Origin: Bacillota bacterium
Lineage (GTDB): Bacteria > Bacillota_A > Clostridia > Lutisporales > Lutisporaceae
Direction of reading: 5' to 3'
NCBI GenBank assembly: GCA_022706865.1
Contig: JAKJBT010000005.1
Coordinates: 1-39,635 of the forward strand
Length of the DNA stretch: 39,635 nucleotides
Positions 8,120 to 16,523 of this stretch are shown one piece after another; the first letter of the stretch is position 1, and each line of letters starts with the position of its first letter. A program made the translations under genes and the position numbers. The notes beneath the pieces were generated by a model, which did not search any database, was not told the origin of the DNA, and saw only the letters and a program-made list of their open reading frames with translations.

Positions 8120-8175
8120 GCGAAGGATTTGAAGCAGCCTGTGACAACTGCTTTCATAAATTGGGAGGATTTGAA

Positions 8176-8634
8176 ATGAAGGATATAATAGTAAAATACA
8201 TTCGGACAAGCCCGGATGAAAATCCGGAACCAAAGATACCCCAATACGCAACGGAAGGCTCTGCCGGCATGGATCTGAGTGCTTGCATTTCCGAGGATAT
8301 CGTTATAAAACCCGGGGAAATTGCAATGGTAAAAACAGGAATAGCAATACAGATTCCTGACAGCAGTATCGGAGGCTTTGTATTTCCAAGAAGCGGCCTT
8401 TCCAGCAAACATGGGATTTCCCTTGCAAACTGTGTTGGCGTAATAGATTCTGATTATACCGGCGAGATAATATGCCCCGTAATCAATCATGGAAGCAGAG
8501 ATTATACAATAAAAAACGGAGACAGGATAGCACAGATAGTATTTATGCCTGTATTGAACGTTAGGCTTCAAAAGGCAGACAAGCTGGAAGCCACCGGAAG
8601 AGGTTCGGGAGGCTTCGGGTCAACAGGTAAGTAA
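8176..8634 (+). CDS. dut: dUTP diphosphatase (trimeric dUTPase)
   Basis: A 152-residue enzyme hydrolysing dUTP to dUMP and pyrophosphate, which keeps uracil out of DNA and feeds dTMP synthesis. All five trimeric-dUTPase motifs are visible: EGSAGMDLSA (1), PRSGLSSKHG (2), GVIDSDYTGEI with the catalytic Asp (3), GDRIAQIVF (4) and the flexible P-loop-like tail GRGSGGFGSTG (5). ATG 8176 lies 7 nt after GGGAGG (8163-8168); an in-frame TTG at 8161 overlaps that site. It sits between the M16 peptidase and the YlmC/YmxH-type gene. Confidence 0.96.
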   Translation: MKDIIVKYIRTSPDENPEPKIPQYATEGSAGMDLSACISEDIVIKPGEIAMVKTGIAIQIPDSSIGGFVFPRSGLSSKHGISLANCVGVIDSDYTGEIICPVINHGSRDYTIKNGDRIAQIVFMPVLNVRLQKADKLEATGRGSGGFGSTGK

Positions 8635-8701
8635 ATTAATTAGGAATATTCGTCCGCTTCATTAATATAATTAACTATAGAATTATTGATGGGGTGGTAC
8701 T

Positions 8702-8950
8702 ATGAGATTCAGCAAGCTGGGCGGGAAGGAGATTGTATCCCTTCCTGACTGTGAAAGGCTGGGCTATTTGGGTGACTGCGACCTAATGATTGACGGGGAA
8801 ACCGGTAAGATAAAGTCTCTTATAGTTCCTGAAAACAAAGGGACATTGTCGTTTTTCATAGACAGAAGATATATAGAGATTCCGTGGGAAAGAATAAAGA
8901 AGATCGGCAACGATATGATAATAATAGATTTTGCGGATATATTAAAATAG
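8702..8950 (+). CDS. YlmC/YmxH family PRC-barrel sporulation protein
   Basis: An 82-residue beta-barrel protein of the YlmC/YmxH type. MRFSKLGGKEIVSL, GYLGDCDLMIDGETGKIKSLIVP and the late IEIPWERIKKIGNDMIIID are family hallmarks. Members are small cytosolic proteins found almost only in endospore formers and linked to sporulation; the molecular role is not defined. It follows dut by 67 nt and ends 8 nt before a strong terminator, so it is the last gene of this transcript. In Bacillus the homologue sits between mlpA and the dipicolinate synthase genes; those are not present here. Confidence 0.88.
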   Translation: MRFSKLGGKEIVSLPDCERLGYLGDCDLMIDGETGKIKSLIVPENKGTLSFFIDRRYIEIPWERIKKIGNDMIIIDFADILK

Positions 8951-8957
8951 ATGACCG

Positions 8958-8990
8958 GAGCTGCAGGCAGTGCTTGCAGCTCTTATTTTT
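8958..8990 (+). terminator. Intrinsic terminator after the YlmC/YmxH-type gene
   Basis: GAGCTGCA (8958-8965) pairs with TGCAGCTC (8975-8982) across a 9-nt loop and is followed by TTATTTTT. Confidence 0.85.
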
Positions 8991-9051
8991 AGACACGGGG
9001 ACGTTTCGCGTGTATCACTTTAAGTGGGACAGGAGAAACGTCCCCGTGTCT
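8991..9051. repeat. Dispersed palindromic repeat, inverted pair
   Basis: AGACACGGGGACGTTTC (8991-9007) is repeated exactly as its reverse complement at 9035-9051, giving 17-bp arms around a 27-nt centre that itself contains CACTTTAAGTG. Read on the minus strand, the right arm continues into CTCCTGTCCCACTT, which is also how the copy at 34730-34756 reads. A partial extra unit (CCCGTGTCTT) follows at 9053-9062. The form resembles REP-like elements that in many Clostridia accompany Y1/IS200-type transposases; no such gene is in this window. Confidence 0.7.
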
Positions 9052-9104
9052 TTCCCGTGTCTTATTGAAAAAAATGCGGCATGAAATTCCGCACTTTACG
9101 CATG

Positions 9105-9133
9105 TTGTACCTGTTCGGCAGAATTGCTATAAT
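9105..9133 (+). promoter_or_regulatory. Putative sigma-A-type promoter for the RelA/SpoT-domain gene
   Basis: TTGTAC (9105-9110) and TATAAT (9128-9133) are 17 bp apart, with an extended -10 TGC directly before the hexamer. The predicted start site near 9140 leaves a leader of about 40 nt before ATG 9179. Confidence 0.62.
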
Positions 9134-9178
9134 TTTAGTAAGGGAGCATATATAATAACCTGTTAAAGGAGAATTCCT

Positions 9179-10528
9179 ATGAGTATTATCGATACCTTTC
9201 TGTTAAGATACGCCAAGGAATATGATTTTTACAACGAATTGGCCCACCAGGTAGCGATGATTTGTGAAACCATAATACACAGAAGCGGGATCAGAGCTAT
9301 TGTAACCTATCGTGCGAAAAAGCCCGAAAGCCTCAAAGATAAGCTGATGAAAAGAAATTCCATCAAAAAATATCAAAGCATCGAACAGATATACCGGGAT
9401 ATAGTGGATCTTTCAGGAGTGAGAATTGCAATCTATTTTCCCGGAGACAGGGAGGAAATAGGAAGGCTAATTGAATCCGAGTTCATTACCAAAAAAATAA
9501 AAAAATTCCCGAATGCGGAGCAGAAGCAGCAGCAGGATAATCCGTTCAAAAGACGCTTCACAGGTTATGATGCTGTTCATTACAGAGTAAAGATAAAAGA
9601 GGAAAAGCTGGAGGAGAACAATAAGAGATTCGCACATGCCCAGGTTGAGATACAGATAGCGTCAGCCCTTATGCACGCATGGGCGGAAGTAGAACATGAC
9701 CTTGCCTACAAGCCTCAGATAGGAAAGCTTTCCGAGGAGGAATTCCACATACTGGATGAACTTAACGGACTTGTACTTTCGGGAGAAATAGCATTGGAAA
9801 GGCTTCAAAAGTCTTTCAAGCACAGGATAGCTACCATGGAGCAGCAATTCAACAATCATTATGAACTTGCCGCCCTTTTGAGGGAAAAGATATCCGGCAG
9901 CCTTCCTGAGGGCTGCTTCATAGGCAGAGTGGATATTCTGCTGAGATTTCTTCAAAAGATAGGCATGGATAATCCGAAGGAAATACATATGTACCTGAAT
10001 TCTTTGGATAAGATTAAGGAATCCGCCGGATCCAAAACCATAGTGGATTGTTTTGCGGACCTTATATTGAATCATAACCCCGATTACTATAGTCAATATG
10101 TTGAAGCAAAATTTGAGTCAAGCTACAATAATCCGTATATATCCATTCAAAAGCAGATGCTTCTCAGTAAAGAGAATGCGCAGCTCAGTTCCTTCATTGA
10201 AAGATGGATACTTCTTGAAAAGACTATAAAGGCTTTGGAACAAAAAGAGACAATGCAGAGCCGGAGTATTTCCGACATTATCAGGAGGTACCTGACTGCT
10301 GATGAGATTATACTTGATACTGTCAAGAATCTGGAGAAAACCAGGAATCAAATAGTATACAGCAGTGATATTCCCGATAATTTACAATTAAGAAATGCTG
10401 CGGACTCAATAAACCTGATACTGAACAAGCTTGCGGAGCTGGCTTCGGATGAGAATAAAGCAGTTATCTGTGAGGCTTTGGATAAAATAACGAAGCAGCT
10501 TCAGCCAATCATAATTGAGAAATCTTAA
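9179..10528 (+). CDS. RelA/SpoT nucleotidyltransferase-domain protein with long C-terminal extension
   Basis: A 449-residue protein. The RelA/SpoT synthetase-like domain occupies about residues 25-210. Visible motifs are TYRAKKPESLKDKL (43-56; basic ATP-binding loop), DIVDLSGVRIAIYF (74-87), TGYDAVHYRVK (128-138; GTP stacking) and VEIQIASALMHAWAEVEHDLAYK (156-178). There is no HD hydrolase, TGS or ACT domain, so it is not a housekeeping Rel. The remaining 240 residues are mainly helical and unrecognised. Synthesis of (p)ppGpp or a related nucleotide is likely but unproven. It has its own promoter and lies 18 nt before aspartate kinase, suggesting co-transcription. The start follows AAAGGAGAA. 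Confidence 0.82.
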   Translation: MSIIDTFLLRYAKEYDFYNELAHQVAMICETIIHRSGIRAIVTYRAKKPESLKDKLMKRNSIKKYQSIEQIYRDIVDLSGVRIAIYFPGDREEIGRLIESEFITKKIKKFPNAEQKQQQDNPFKRRFTGYDAVHYRVKIKEEKLEENNKRFAHAQVEIQIASALMHAWAEVEHDLAYKPQIGKLSEEEFHILDELNGLVLSGEIALERLQKSFKHRIATMEQQFNNHYELAALLREKISGSLPEGCFIGRVDILLRFLQKIGMDNPKEIHMYLNSLDKIKESAGSKTIVDCFADLILNHNPDYYSQYVEAKFESSYNNPYISIQKQMLLSKENAQLSSFIERWILLEKTIKALEQKETMQSRSISDIIRRYLTADEIILDTVKNLEKTRNQIVYSSDIPDNLQLRNAADSINLILNKLAELASDENKAVICEALDKITKQLQPIIIEKS

Positions 10529-10546
10529 ATAGAGAGGAATAATAAC

Positions 10547-11779
10547 ATGAAGCTACTTGTGCAGAAATTTGGCGGAACCTCTGTTTCAACTCAGGAAAGA
10601 AGGGAATTAGTGGTTGACAAAATTGAAAGTGCAGTGAAGAAAGGATTTTTTCCTGTTGTTGTTGTCTCTGCAATAGGAAGAAAAGGTGACCCCTATGCCA
10701 CAGACACACTTATAAACCTTGCAAGCTCCGTAGGAGTCAAAAACAATCCCAGGGAGCTGGATATGATCATGTCCTGCGGGGAGATAATATCCTGTGTTGT
10801 ACTGTCCAATACAATAAAAAAGAGAGGCTATGAAAATATAGTGCTGACAGGCGGACAATCAGGAATAATAACCGATGAAAAATTCGGTGATGCTGAGGTC
10901 TTAAGAGTGGAGCCCCGTTATATAAAAGAATGCATTGATAAGGGGCTTATACCTGTTATTGCAGGCTTTCAGGGCATATCGGAGAATGGTGAAATAACAA
11001 CTCTCGGAAGAGGCGGAAGCGATGTCACCGGTGCGATAATCGGAGAAGCACTTAATGCTGAGGCGGTTGAGATATATACGGATGTTGAAGGCGTAATGAC
11101 GGCAGATCCAAGTATTGTACCGGATGCTGCAGTCATTGATACCATATACTACAATGAAGTTTTTCAAATGGCGGAGTACGGCGCAAAAGTAATCCATCCC
11201 AGGGCAGTAGAAGTAGCAATGAGAAGCAGCCTGCCGATATTTATAAAGAATACGATGTCAGACTCAGCAGGCACATTGATTACCAATTGCGATAAGAACC
11301 ACAGATACAGATATGATAAGAGTGATAAGGTGCTGACGGCTGTAGCCCATGTAGGCGGAAGAACGAGAGTAAGAATATTATTTGACGGTTCGGCAAAGGA
11401 ATATGAGAATGACAACCATCTGTTCAGTGCAATAGCTTCAGAGGGAATCAGCATCGATATGATTAATGTGAATCCTGATTTCAAATTGTTTATTATTGTT
11501 GATGATGATGTTGAAAAGCTTGAAGCAGTGCTGAACCGATACGGATACAACTATGAGTTGAAAAAAAATTGCAGCAAGGTGACGATAATAGGAAACAAAA
11601 TGCGCGGGGTTCCGGGTGTATTGGCAAAAGCAATAAGGGCCCTGGCAAAACACAATATTCAGGTTTTCCAGACATCCGACTCCCATACGACTATTTCCTG
11701 CCTGATAGAAAGCGTAAATACAAATACTGCCGTAAATGCACTTCATCATGAGTTTGAGCTTGGAAAACCGGCAATTTAG
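10547..11779 (+). CDS. Aspartate kinase (monofunctional, DapG-like)
   Basis: A 410-residue enzyme catalysing ATP-dependent phosphorylation of L-aspartate, the first step to lysine, threonine, methionine and diaminopimelate/dipicolinate. The catalytic domain shows KFGGTSV (7-13), TTLGRGGSDVTGAIIGEAL and the EIYTDVEGVMTADP segment. Two ACT domains follow (about 265-335 and 340-405), a layout used for feedback control by amino acids. The dapG gene of Bacillus lies in the same neighbourhood downstream of ymxH, which favours the spore/DAP isozyme, although the identity as DapG versus LysC is inferred from context. A terminator follows 22 nt after the stop. Confidence 0.94.
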   Translation: MKLLVQKFGGTSVSTQERRELVVDKIESAVKKGFFPVVVVSAIGRKGDPYATDTLINLASSVGVKNNPRELDMIMSCGEIISCVVLSNTIKKRGYENIVLTGGQSGIITDEKFGDAEVLRVEPRYIKECIDKGLIPVIAGFQGISENGEITTLGRGGSDVTGAIIGEALNAEAVEIYTDVEGVMTADPSIVPDAAVIDTIYYNEVFQMAEYGAKVIHPRAVEVAMRSSLPIFIKNTMSDSAGTLITNCDKNHRYRYDKSDKVLTAVAHVGGRTRVRILFDGSAKEYENDNHLFSAIASEGISIDMINVNPDFKLFIIVDDDVEKLEAVLNRYGYNYELKKNCSKVTIIGNKMRGVPGVLAKAIRALAKHNIQVFQTSDSHTTISCLIESVNTNTAVNALHHEFELGKPAI

Positions 11780-11801
11780 AACCATGCTTCAGCTATATAA
11801 T

Positions 11802-11847
11802 AGAATTCCTCTATTTCCAAAAGGTTATCGGAGGAATTCTTTTTTTT
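11802..11847 (+). terminator. Intrinsic terminator after aspartate kinase
   Basis: AGAATTCCTC (11802-11811) pairs perfectly with GAGGAATTCT (11831-11840) over a 19-nt loop and runs into a T-tract ending at 11847. Confidence 0.85.
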
Positions 11848-11979
11848 GCCAGATTGTGTTAATATATTAATGTCCCGTATTAATTGATTATTTCAAAAAA
11901 ATGAAACTAAACAGGAAAAACTTAGTCTAATATTAGGATGAGGTCACAAGACGCAGTTTTTTATGGAAGTGTGGATTAT

Positions 11980-12687
11980 ATGGATAAAATCATACAGCTT
12001 AAAGATGTCAGAAAAGTTTACAGGATGGGGAACGAAAAGGTCATAGCCCTTGACAACATAAGCTTTGAAATTGAAAAAGAAGAGACCTGCTGCCTGTTGG
12101 GTACATCAGGCTCTGGGAAATCAACCCTTCTGAATCTTATGGCAGGTCTTGAAAAACCAACAAAGGGAGAAGTGAAAATCAAGAATTATAACCTTGAAAG
12201 GCTGAATGAAAAACAGCTGGCAAAGCTTCGTCAAAAATACATAGGCTTTGTTTTTCAATCCTATAATCTGCTTGAACACTTTACTGCTTTGGAAAATGTT
12301 ACTTTGCCTCTGATATTCAAAGGAGTTCCCAAGGCTGCAAGAGAGAAAAAGGCTAAGGCCTTGCTGAAGGCCGTCGGCCTGGGTGAGCGGATGAATCACA
12401 GGCCCTCTCAGATGAGCGGAGGACAGCAGCAGCGGGTGAGTATCGCAAGAGCCTTTATTTCAAATCCTGAGATAGTTTATGCGGATGAGCCAACGGGTAA
12501 CCTGGATACCAGGACCTCCATCGAAATAATGGACCTGATAACCGGAATGGCCGAGGAGTTCAAGCAAACACTCATTATAGTGACTCATGACCTGGAAATA
12601 GCCAGGTATGCAAACCGAGTCATATATATAAAAGACGGAAACGTAGAAAAAATAGATATGCTGAGTGAAAAGGCGGGAAGGGGTTAA
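11980..12687 (+). CDS. ABC transporter ATP-binding protein (LolD/MacB type)
   Basis: A 235-residue nucleotide-binding subunit. Walker A is GTSGSGKST (41-49), the Q-loop is FVFQSYNLLEHFTALENV, the signature is MSGGQQQRVSIARA (145-158), Walker B is IVYADEPTGNLD (165-176), and the switch is VTHD. The NLLEHFTALENV and EPTGNLD forms place it in the MacB/LolD/FtsE-like group that energises FtsX-type permeases, rather than import or lipid flippase systems. ATG 11980 gives the standard N-terminus MDKIIQLKDV. An in-frame ATG at 11938 is possible but adds 14 atypical residues. The following gene starts 1 nt after its stop. Confidence 0.9.
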   Translation: MDKIIQLKDVRKVYRMGNEKVIALDNISFEIEKEETCCLLGTSGSGKSTLLNLMAGLEKPTKGEVKIKNYNLERLNEKQLAKLRQKYIGFVFQSYNLLEHFTALENVTLPLIFKGVPKAAREKKAKALLKAVGLGERMNHRPSQMSGGQQQRVSIARAFISNPEIVYADEPTGNLDTRTSIEIMDLITGMAEEFKQTLIIVTHDLEIARYANRVIYIKDGNVEKIDMLSEKAGRG

Positions 12688-12688
12688 T

Positions 12689-15073
12689 ATGAAAAGGAAA
12701 CTGTTTATTGTTTTTTTGGCTGCCGTAATAGCATTTGCGGGTTTGCCTGCTATAAATGTATCGGCAGATGTTTACGATGATTTTAATGTTTTTTATGATG
12801 TTCGTGAATCAAGTATATTGTACGGGGGCATTTTCACACTGTATTTTACAATTGATGAGGATCGCACAGGTGATATAGCCAGCTTTGGATTCAAAATTGA
12901 AACCGGCACTAACTTCAAGGTGCTGGGAGGAGATCACGATGTTTCGCCTGCGAATCTAGAAGAATCATACAGCGTAAATTTACAGTATCTCGGAGGAGGC
13001 AAAAGTCTTCCGATTAGAATAATATACACAAATAAAGATTTAAATTCATACGATTTAATATATAATCTGGAAATTTCTGAGATAGACGAAAACAGCGTCA
13101 ATCCCCCTGTAAGCAGCTCCGACAACGAACCCAAGCTCATTATAGAAAGCTCATCTATTCCTGTGGCTGCCGCAGGAGAAACCATGAAAATACCCATTAC
13201 AGTAACAAATGAAAGCCGATATGCGGCAAAAGATGTCACCGTTAAGCTTTCTCTATCGGACAGCAGCGATAATCCCTTTGAAATAAGCAGTCTCAACCTG
13301 GTACAATCAATCGGCAATTTAAACGCCAAAAAAAGCGACAGTCTGATCTTCAGCCTCAAGGTAAAACCCTATGCCGAGGAGAAGACCTATGAAATAAACG
13401 TACAATTCAATTATTATAACTCAAGGAACAGCTTATTCACCAGCAATGACAAGATATATGTCAAGGTTACCAACAGCAAGAATGAACCGGTGCTTATGAT
13501 CCAGGACATAAAGCACAGCGCATATCCTGTAAATGCAGGGTCAAAATTCCAGGTCAGCTTTAACGTGGCCAATGTAGGAGGTATAGATGCCAGAAATGCC
13601 AAGGTTTCCATCGAAGGCCTGAATAAAGACGGGTTTACCCTGTACAGCGGCGTTAACAACTGGTATTTTGACAGTATTGAAGGCAGCGGTAAAAAGAATA
13701 TTACTTTGGATCTTATAGCTGCCGACACTATGGAAAGCGGAAATTATGGCCTGGAAATAAAGATAGAGTATAAGGATCAAAGAAACAACAGCTATACCGA
13801 CAGTTCAAGTTTTTTTGTAAATGTCAGGGGAGAAGCCAAAAGCTCAAATGTGGCACTGAATAATATCTCCGTATTGCCGAAAGAAGTCAGGGCAAACGAG
13901 AACTTCACGCTGAGCTTTGATGTTCATAATGAAGGCAAATCCTCCGCAAGGAATGTCAAATTGACGATCAAGGGAGACGAAGGCATAATATCCAAATCTC
14001 CGGATGTCAGAATCATTGAGAACCTGGCTGCGGGAGAACAGCAGAAGCTGGAATACGTACTCTATGCCAATAATGAAACAAAGACTCAGAATTATAACAT
14101 AATGATAAGCCTGGAATATGAAGATGCGGAGAAGGATGGCTCAAAGCATTCCGTCAATCAGTATGCGGGAGTATATGTAAACGGAGGGAACAGTAAGATT
14201 ACTCCCAAAATTATAATAAGCAACTATAATTTTGAACCGAAGCTGGTCAGAGCAGGTGAGGAATTCAGCATGGATCTGACCTTCATGAATACAAGCAGCA
14301 CAAAGGAAGTAAAGAATATAAAGATATATCTGACAGGAATCGATTCGGATAAAGAGGGCAATGTGGTATTTACACCCGTGGGAAGCAGCAATACGTTTTT
14401 CGTTGATGCCATAAAGCCCAAGGGCACCGCTGTAAGAAGCATTACAATGTACACTATTCCCGATGCCCAGCCCAAATACTACAATATAACGGCAAATATC
14501 GAATACCAGGATGATGACGGTACTGAGTATAAAGCGGAAGAGCTGATAGGAATTCCTGTAATACAGCAATCCAAGCTGGATGCATCGGAAATCGGGCTCC
14601 CGCCGCAAGCATTTATCGGTCAGCCTATTCCTGTAAGCCTTCAGTATTATAATAAAGGAAAGACAAAGCTTTCCAACCTGATGATAAAGATTGAGGGTGA
14701 TTTCCAGATTGAAAACGGAGAAGCCTTCATAGGAAATTTTGAGTCAGGCTCCAGTGACTATTATGAGGCAATGATTACGCCGATGAATCCCGGGCCTGCC
14801 AAAGGAAAAGTAGTTTTCAGCTATGAGGATCCTTCAGGAGAGGAGTTCATATATGAAAGGGAATTTTCGATAAATGCCATTGAAATGCCTCCCATTGATT
14901 TTCAAGGAGGAGAAATGCCCGTTCCTGCCATGAGCACTAAGGATAAAATAATGAAATATACCGTAAAGAACTGGTTTTTCTGGGTATGTATCGCAGTAGC
15001 TGCAGCAGCGGCTTTCACCGCCAGGAGGTTGATCAGAAACAAGAGAAGGAAGGACATGGATCTGGATGAATAG
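12689..15073 (+). CDS. Secreted, membrane-anchored CARDB/COG1361-like multi-Ig protein of the ABC module
   Basis: A 794-residue exported protein. It has a signal peptide (residues 1-27, KRKLFIVFLAAVIAFAGL, cleavage near VSA-D) and an N-terminal beta domain. About five Ig-like repeats follow, each opening with a strand plus 'AGE/NAGSKF/RANENF/RAGEEF/IGQPIP' and a later N(V/E)G or NxS turn: about residues 150-265, 270-385, 390-510, 515-640 and 645-765. A C-terminal membrane helix (WFFWVCIAVAAAAAF) and the basic tail RRLIRNKRRK end the protein. This resembles COG1361/CARDB proteins. Ligand and function are unknown. It overlaps the permease start by 8 nt, so the two are translationally coupled. 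The start follows GGGAAGGGG. Confidence 0.8.
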   Translation: MKRKLFIVFLAAVIAFAGLPAINVSADVYDDFNVFYDVRESSILYGGIFTLYFTIDEDRTGDIASFGFKIETGTNFKVLGGDHDVSPANLEESYSVNLQYLGGGKSLPIRIIYTNKDLNSYDLIYNLEISEIDENSVNPPVSSSDNEPKLIIESSSIPVAAAGETMKIPITVTNESRYAAKDVTVKLSLSDSSDNPFEISSLNLVQSIGNLNAKKSDSLIFSLKVKPYAEEKTYEINVQFNYYNSRNSLFTSNDKIYVKVTNSKNEPVLMIQDIKHSAYPVNAGSKFQVSFNVANVGGIDARNAKVSIEGLNKDGFTLYSGVNNWYFDSIEGSGKKNITLDLIAADTMESGNYGLEIKIEYKDQRNNSYTDSSSFFVNVRGEAKSSNVALNNISVLPKEVRANENFTLSFDVHNEGKSSARNVKLTIKGDEGIISKSPDVRIIENLAAGEQQKLEYVLYANNETKTQNYNIMISLEYEDAEKDGSKHSVNQYAGVYVNGGNSKITPKIIISNYNFEPKLVRAGEEFSMDLTFMNTSSTKEVKNIKIYLTGIDSDKEGNVVFTPVGSSNTFFVDAIKPKGTAVRSITMYTIPDAQPKYYNITANIEYQDDDGTEYKAEELIGIPVIQQSKLDASEIGLPPQAFIGQPIPVSLQYYNKGKTKLSNLMIKIEGDFQIENGEAFIGNFESGSSDYYEAMITPMNPGPAKGKVVFSYEDPSGEEFIYEREFSINAIEMPPIDFQGGEMPVPAMSTKDKIMKYTVKNWFFWVCIAVAAAAAFTARRLIRNKRRKDMDLDE

Positions 15074-16430
15074 TATAGATATAGTAAGGATAGTCTTTAA
15101 AAACCTTCTCAGAAGAAAAATGAGAACAATGCTTACTGTAATGGGCGTTGTAATAGGCACTGCTTCAATTGTAATAATGGTTTCTATAGGAATAGGCATG
15201 AATGAAGGCTTCAAAAGTGAAATATCCAGAATGGGAAGCCTTAATTCAATAAATGTAAGATCCCCCGATACAGGTATGTACTATATTTATGATGAAGCAG
15301 AGGCGGGAAGGGCAAATTCTGCGGAAAAGCGGGATTTGGATGATGCCGCAGTGTCAGACTTTACAAGAATTGATGGTGTTGAAGCGGTAATTCCCTTCAT
15401 TGAGACTCACGGAAAAATAAAGCTTGGCAAATATATCGGCTATGTCCAGCTTCATGGAATCAACCCCGAACATATGGATAAACTGGGTCTGAAGGTCTCG
15501 GAAGGAAGGCTGCTGGGTGCCGGGGATAAAATGAATGCAGTATTCGGTTTCGGAGTAAAGAATAACTTATATAACCCTAAAGCGTCGCAAAGGGGAAGAT
15601 TTGGCAGAAACACTCCGGATGTAGACCTATTGGGCGAAAGAATCACTCTTTCACTGGATATGTCTTATGGAGAGGAATACATGTATGCGGATTCTTCGGC
15701 TCAGAAAAAGCCCAAAACATATAAAATAAATGGAGTCGGTTTGATTGAGGAAGGAAACTATGAATATTACAGCAGCTTGTTTATGGACATTACCGAGCTT
15801 AAAAAAATAGTAAAGGATTTCAACAAGGGTAAGAGTAAGAATGATAATTCAGGAGATTACCGGGATATTAAGGGTTATTCAAGAATAATAGTGAAAGCGA
15901 AAGATATAAATGATGTACAAAGCATAAAAAATCAGATAAAGGATATGGGATTTTTTGCAGACAGCCTGACCGATATTCTCGAATCAATGCAAAAGACCAC
16001 AGCCAGCATAAGAATCGTTCTCGGTGCAATAGGTGCGGTGTCCCTTCTGGTTGCATCCATTGGAATTACCAATACCATGGTAATGTCTATATATGAACGC
16101 ACAAGAGAGATAGGTATCATGAAGGTGATCGGCTCTTCTCTGGGAGATATAAAAAGGATGTTTCTTTTTGAGGCAGCAATGATAGGCCTTTTGGGAGGAA
16201 TAATCGGGTTGCTGCTGAGCTATGGAGTATCCTACGGGCTTAATACGGCAGGCTTTGCATTGTTGGGCTTCTTTGGTCCGGCCGGAGGAGGCAGCAAACC
16301 TTCAATAATACCTTTATGGCTTTCGGTCAGCTCAATGCTGTTTACGACAATCATCGGACTTGTGTCGGGGTTTTATCCTGCACGCCGGGCAATGAATCTC
16401 AGTGCTCTGGAAGCAATAAGGAAGGAATAG
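15066..16430 (+). CDS. ABC transporter permease, MacB/FtsX family
   Basis: A 454-residue membrane subunit with the MacB topology. A first helix in MRTMLTVMGVVIGTASIVIMVSIGIG (about 19-44) precedes a large extracytoplasmic domain (about 50-305), then three C-terminal helices (about 315-345, 368-395, 415-440) with the cytoplasmic coupling segment IYERTREIGIMKVIGSS. The C-terminal FYPARRAMNLSALEAIRKE is a family signature. Such permeases act as mechanotransmitters or exporters of peptides, antibiotics or lipoproteins; the substrate here is unknown. The ATG lies within the last codons of the CARDB gene (ATGAATAG overlap). A terminator follows. Confidence 0.9.
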   Translation: MNSIDIVRIVFKNLLRRKMRTMLTVMGVVIGTASIVIMVSIGIGMNEGFKSEISRMGSLNSINVRSPDTGMYYIYDEAEAGRANSAEKRDLDDAAVSDFTRIDGVEAVIPFIETHGKIKLGKYIGYVQLHGINPEHMDKLGLKVSEGRLLGAGDKMNAVFGFGVKNNLYNPKASQRGRFGRNTPDVDLLGERITLSLDMSYGEEYMYADSSAQKKPKTYKINGVGLIEEGNYEYYSSLFMDITELKKIVKDFNKGKSKNDNSGDYRDIKGYSRIIVKAKDINDVQSIKNQIKDMGFFADSLTDILESMQKTTASIRIVLGAIGAVSLLVASIGITNTMVMSIYERTREIGIMKVIGSSLGDIKRMFLFEAAMIGLLGGIIGLLLSYGVSYGLNTAGFALLGFFGPAGGGSKPSIIPLWLSVSSMLFTTIIGLVSGFYPARRAMNLSALEAIRKE

Positions 16431-16447
16431 CCATGAATCCTTTAAAA

Positions 16448-16475
16448 AATACGACAATGTCGTATTTTTTATTTT
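16448..16475 (+). terminator. Intrinsic terminator closing the ABC module
   Basis: AATACGAC (16448-16455), loop AAT, GTCGTATT (16459-16466), followed by TTTTATTTT. Confidence 0.82.
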
Positions 16476-16523
16476 ATTAAGGTAAAAATATTAGTTAAAT
16501 GTATAACTGGGAGAGTGATATCC

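Noticed and set aside
9075..9096. Small hairpin (TGCGG/CCGCA) with an A-tract on the plus strand, which would be a terminator for the minus strand
   Set aside because: No minus-strand gene lies upstream of it, and the stem is only 5 bp.
11859..11870. 12-bp palindrome TTAATATATTAA before the ABC module
   Set aside because: Pure A/T palindromes are expected by chance in such AT-rich spacer DNA.
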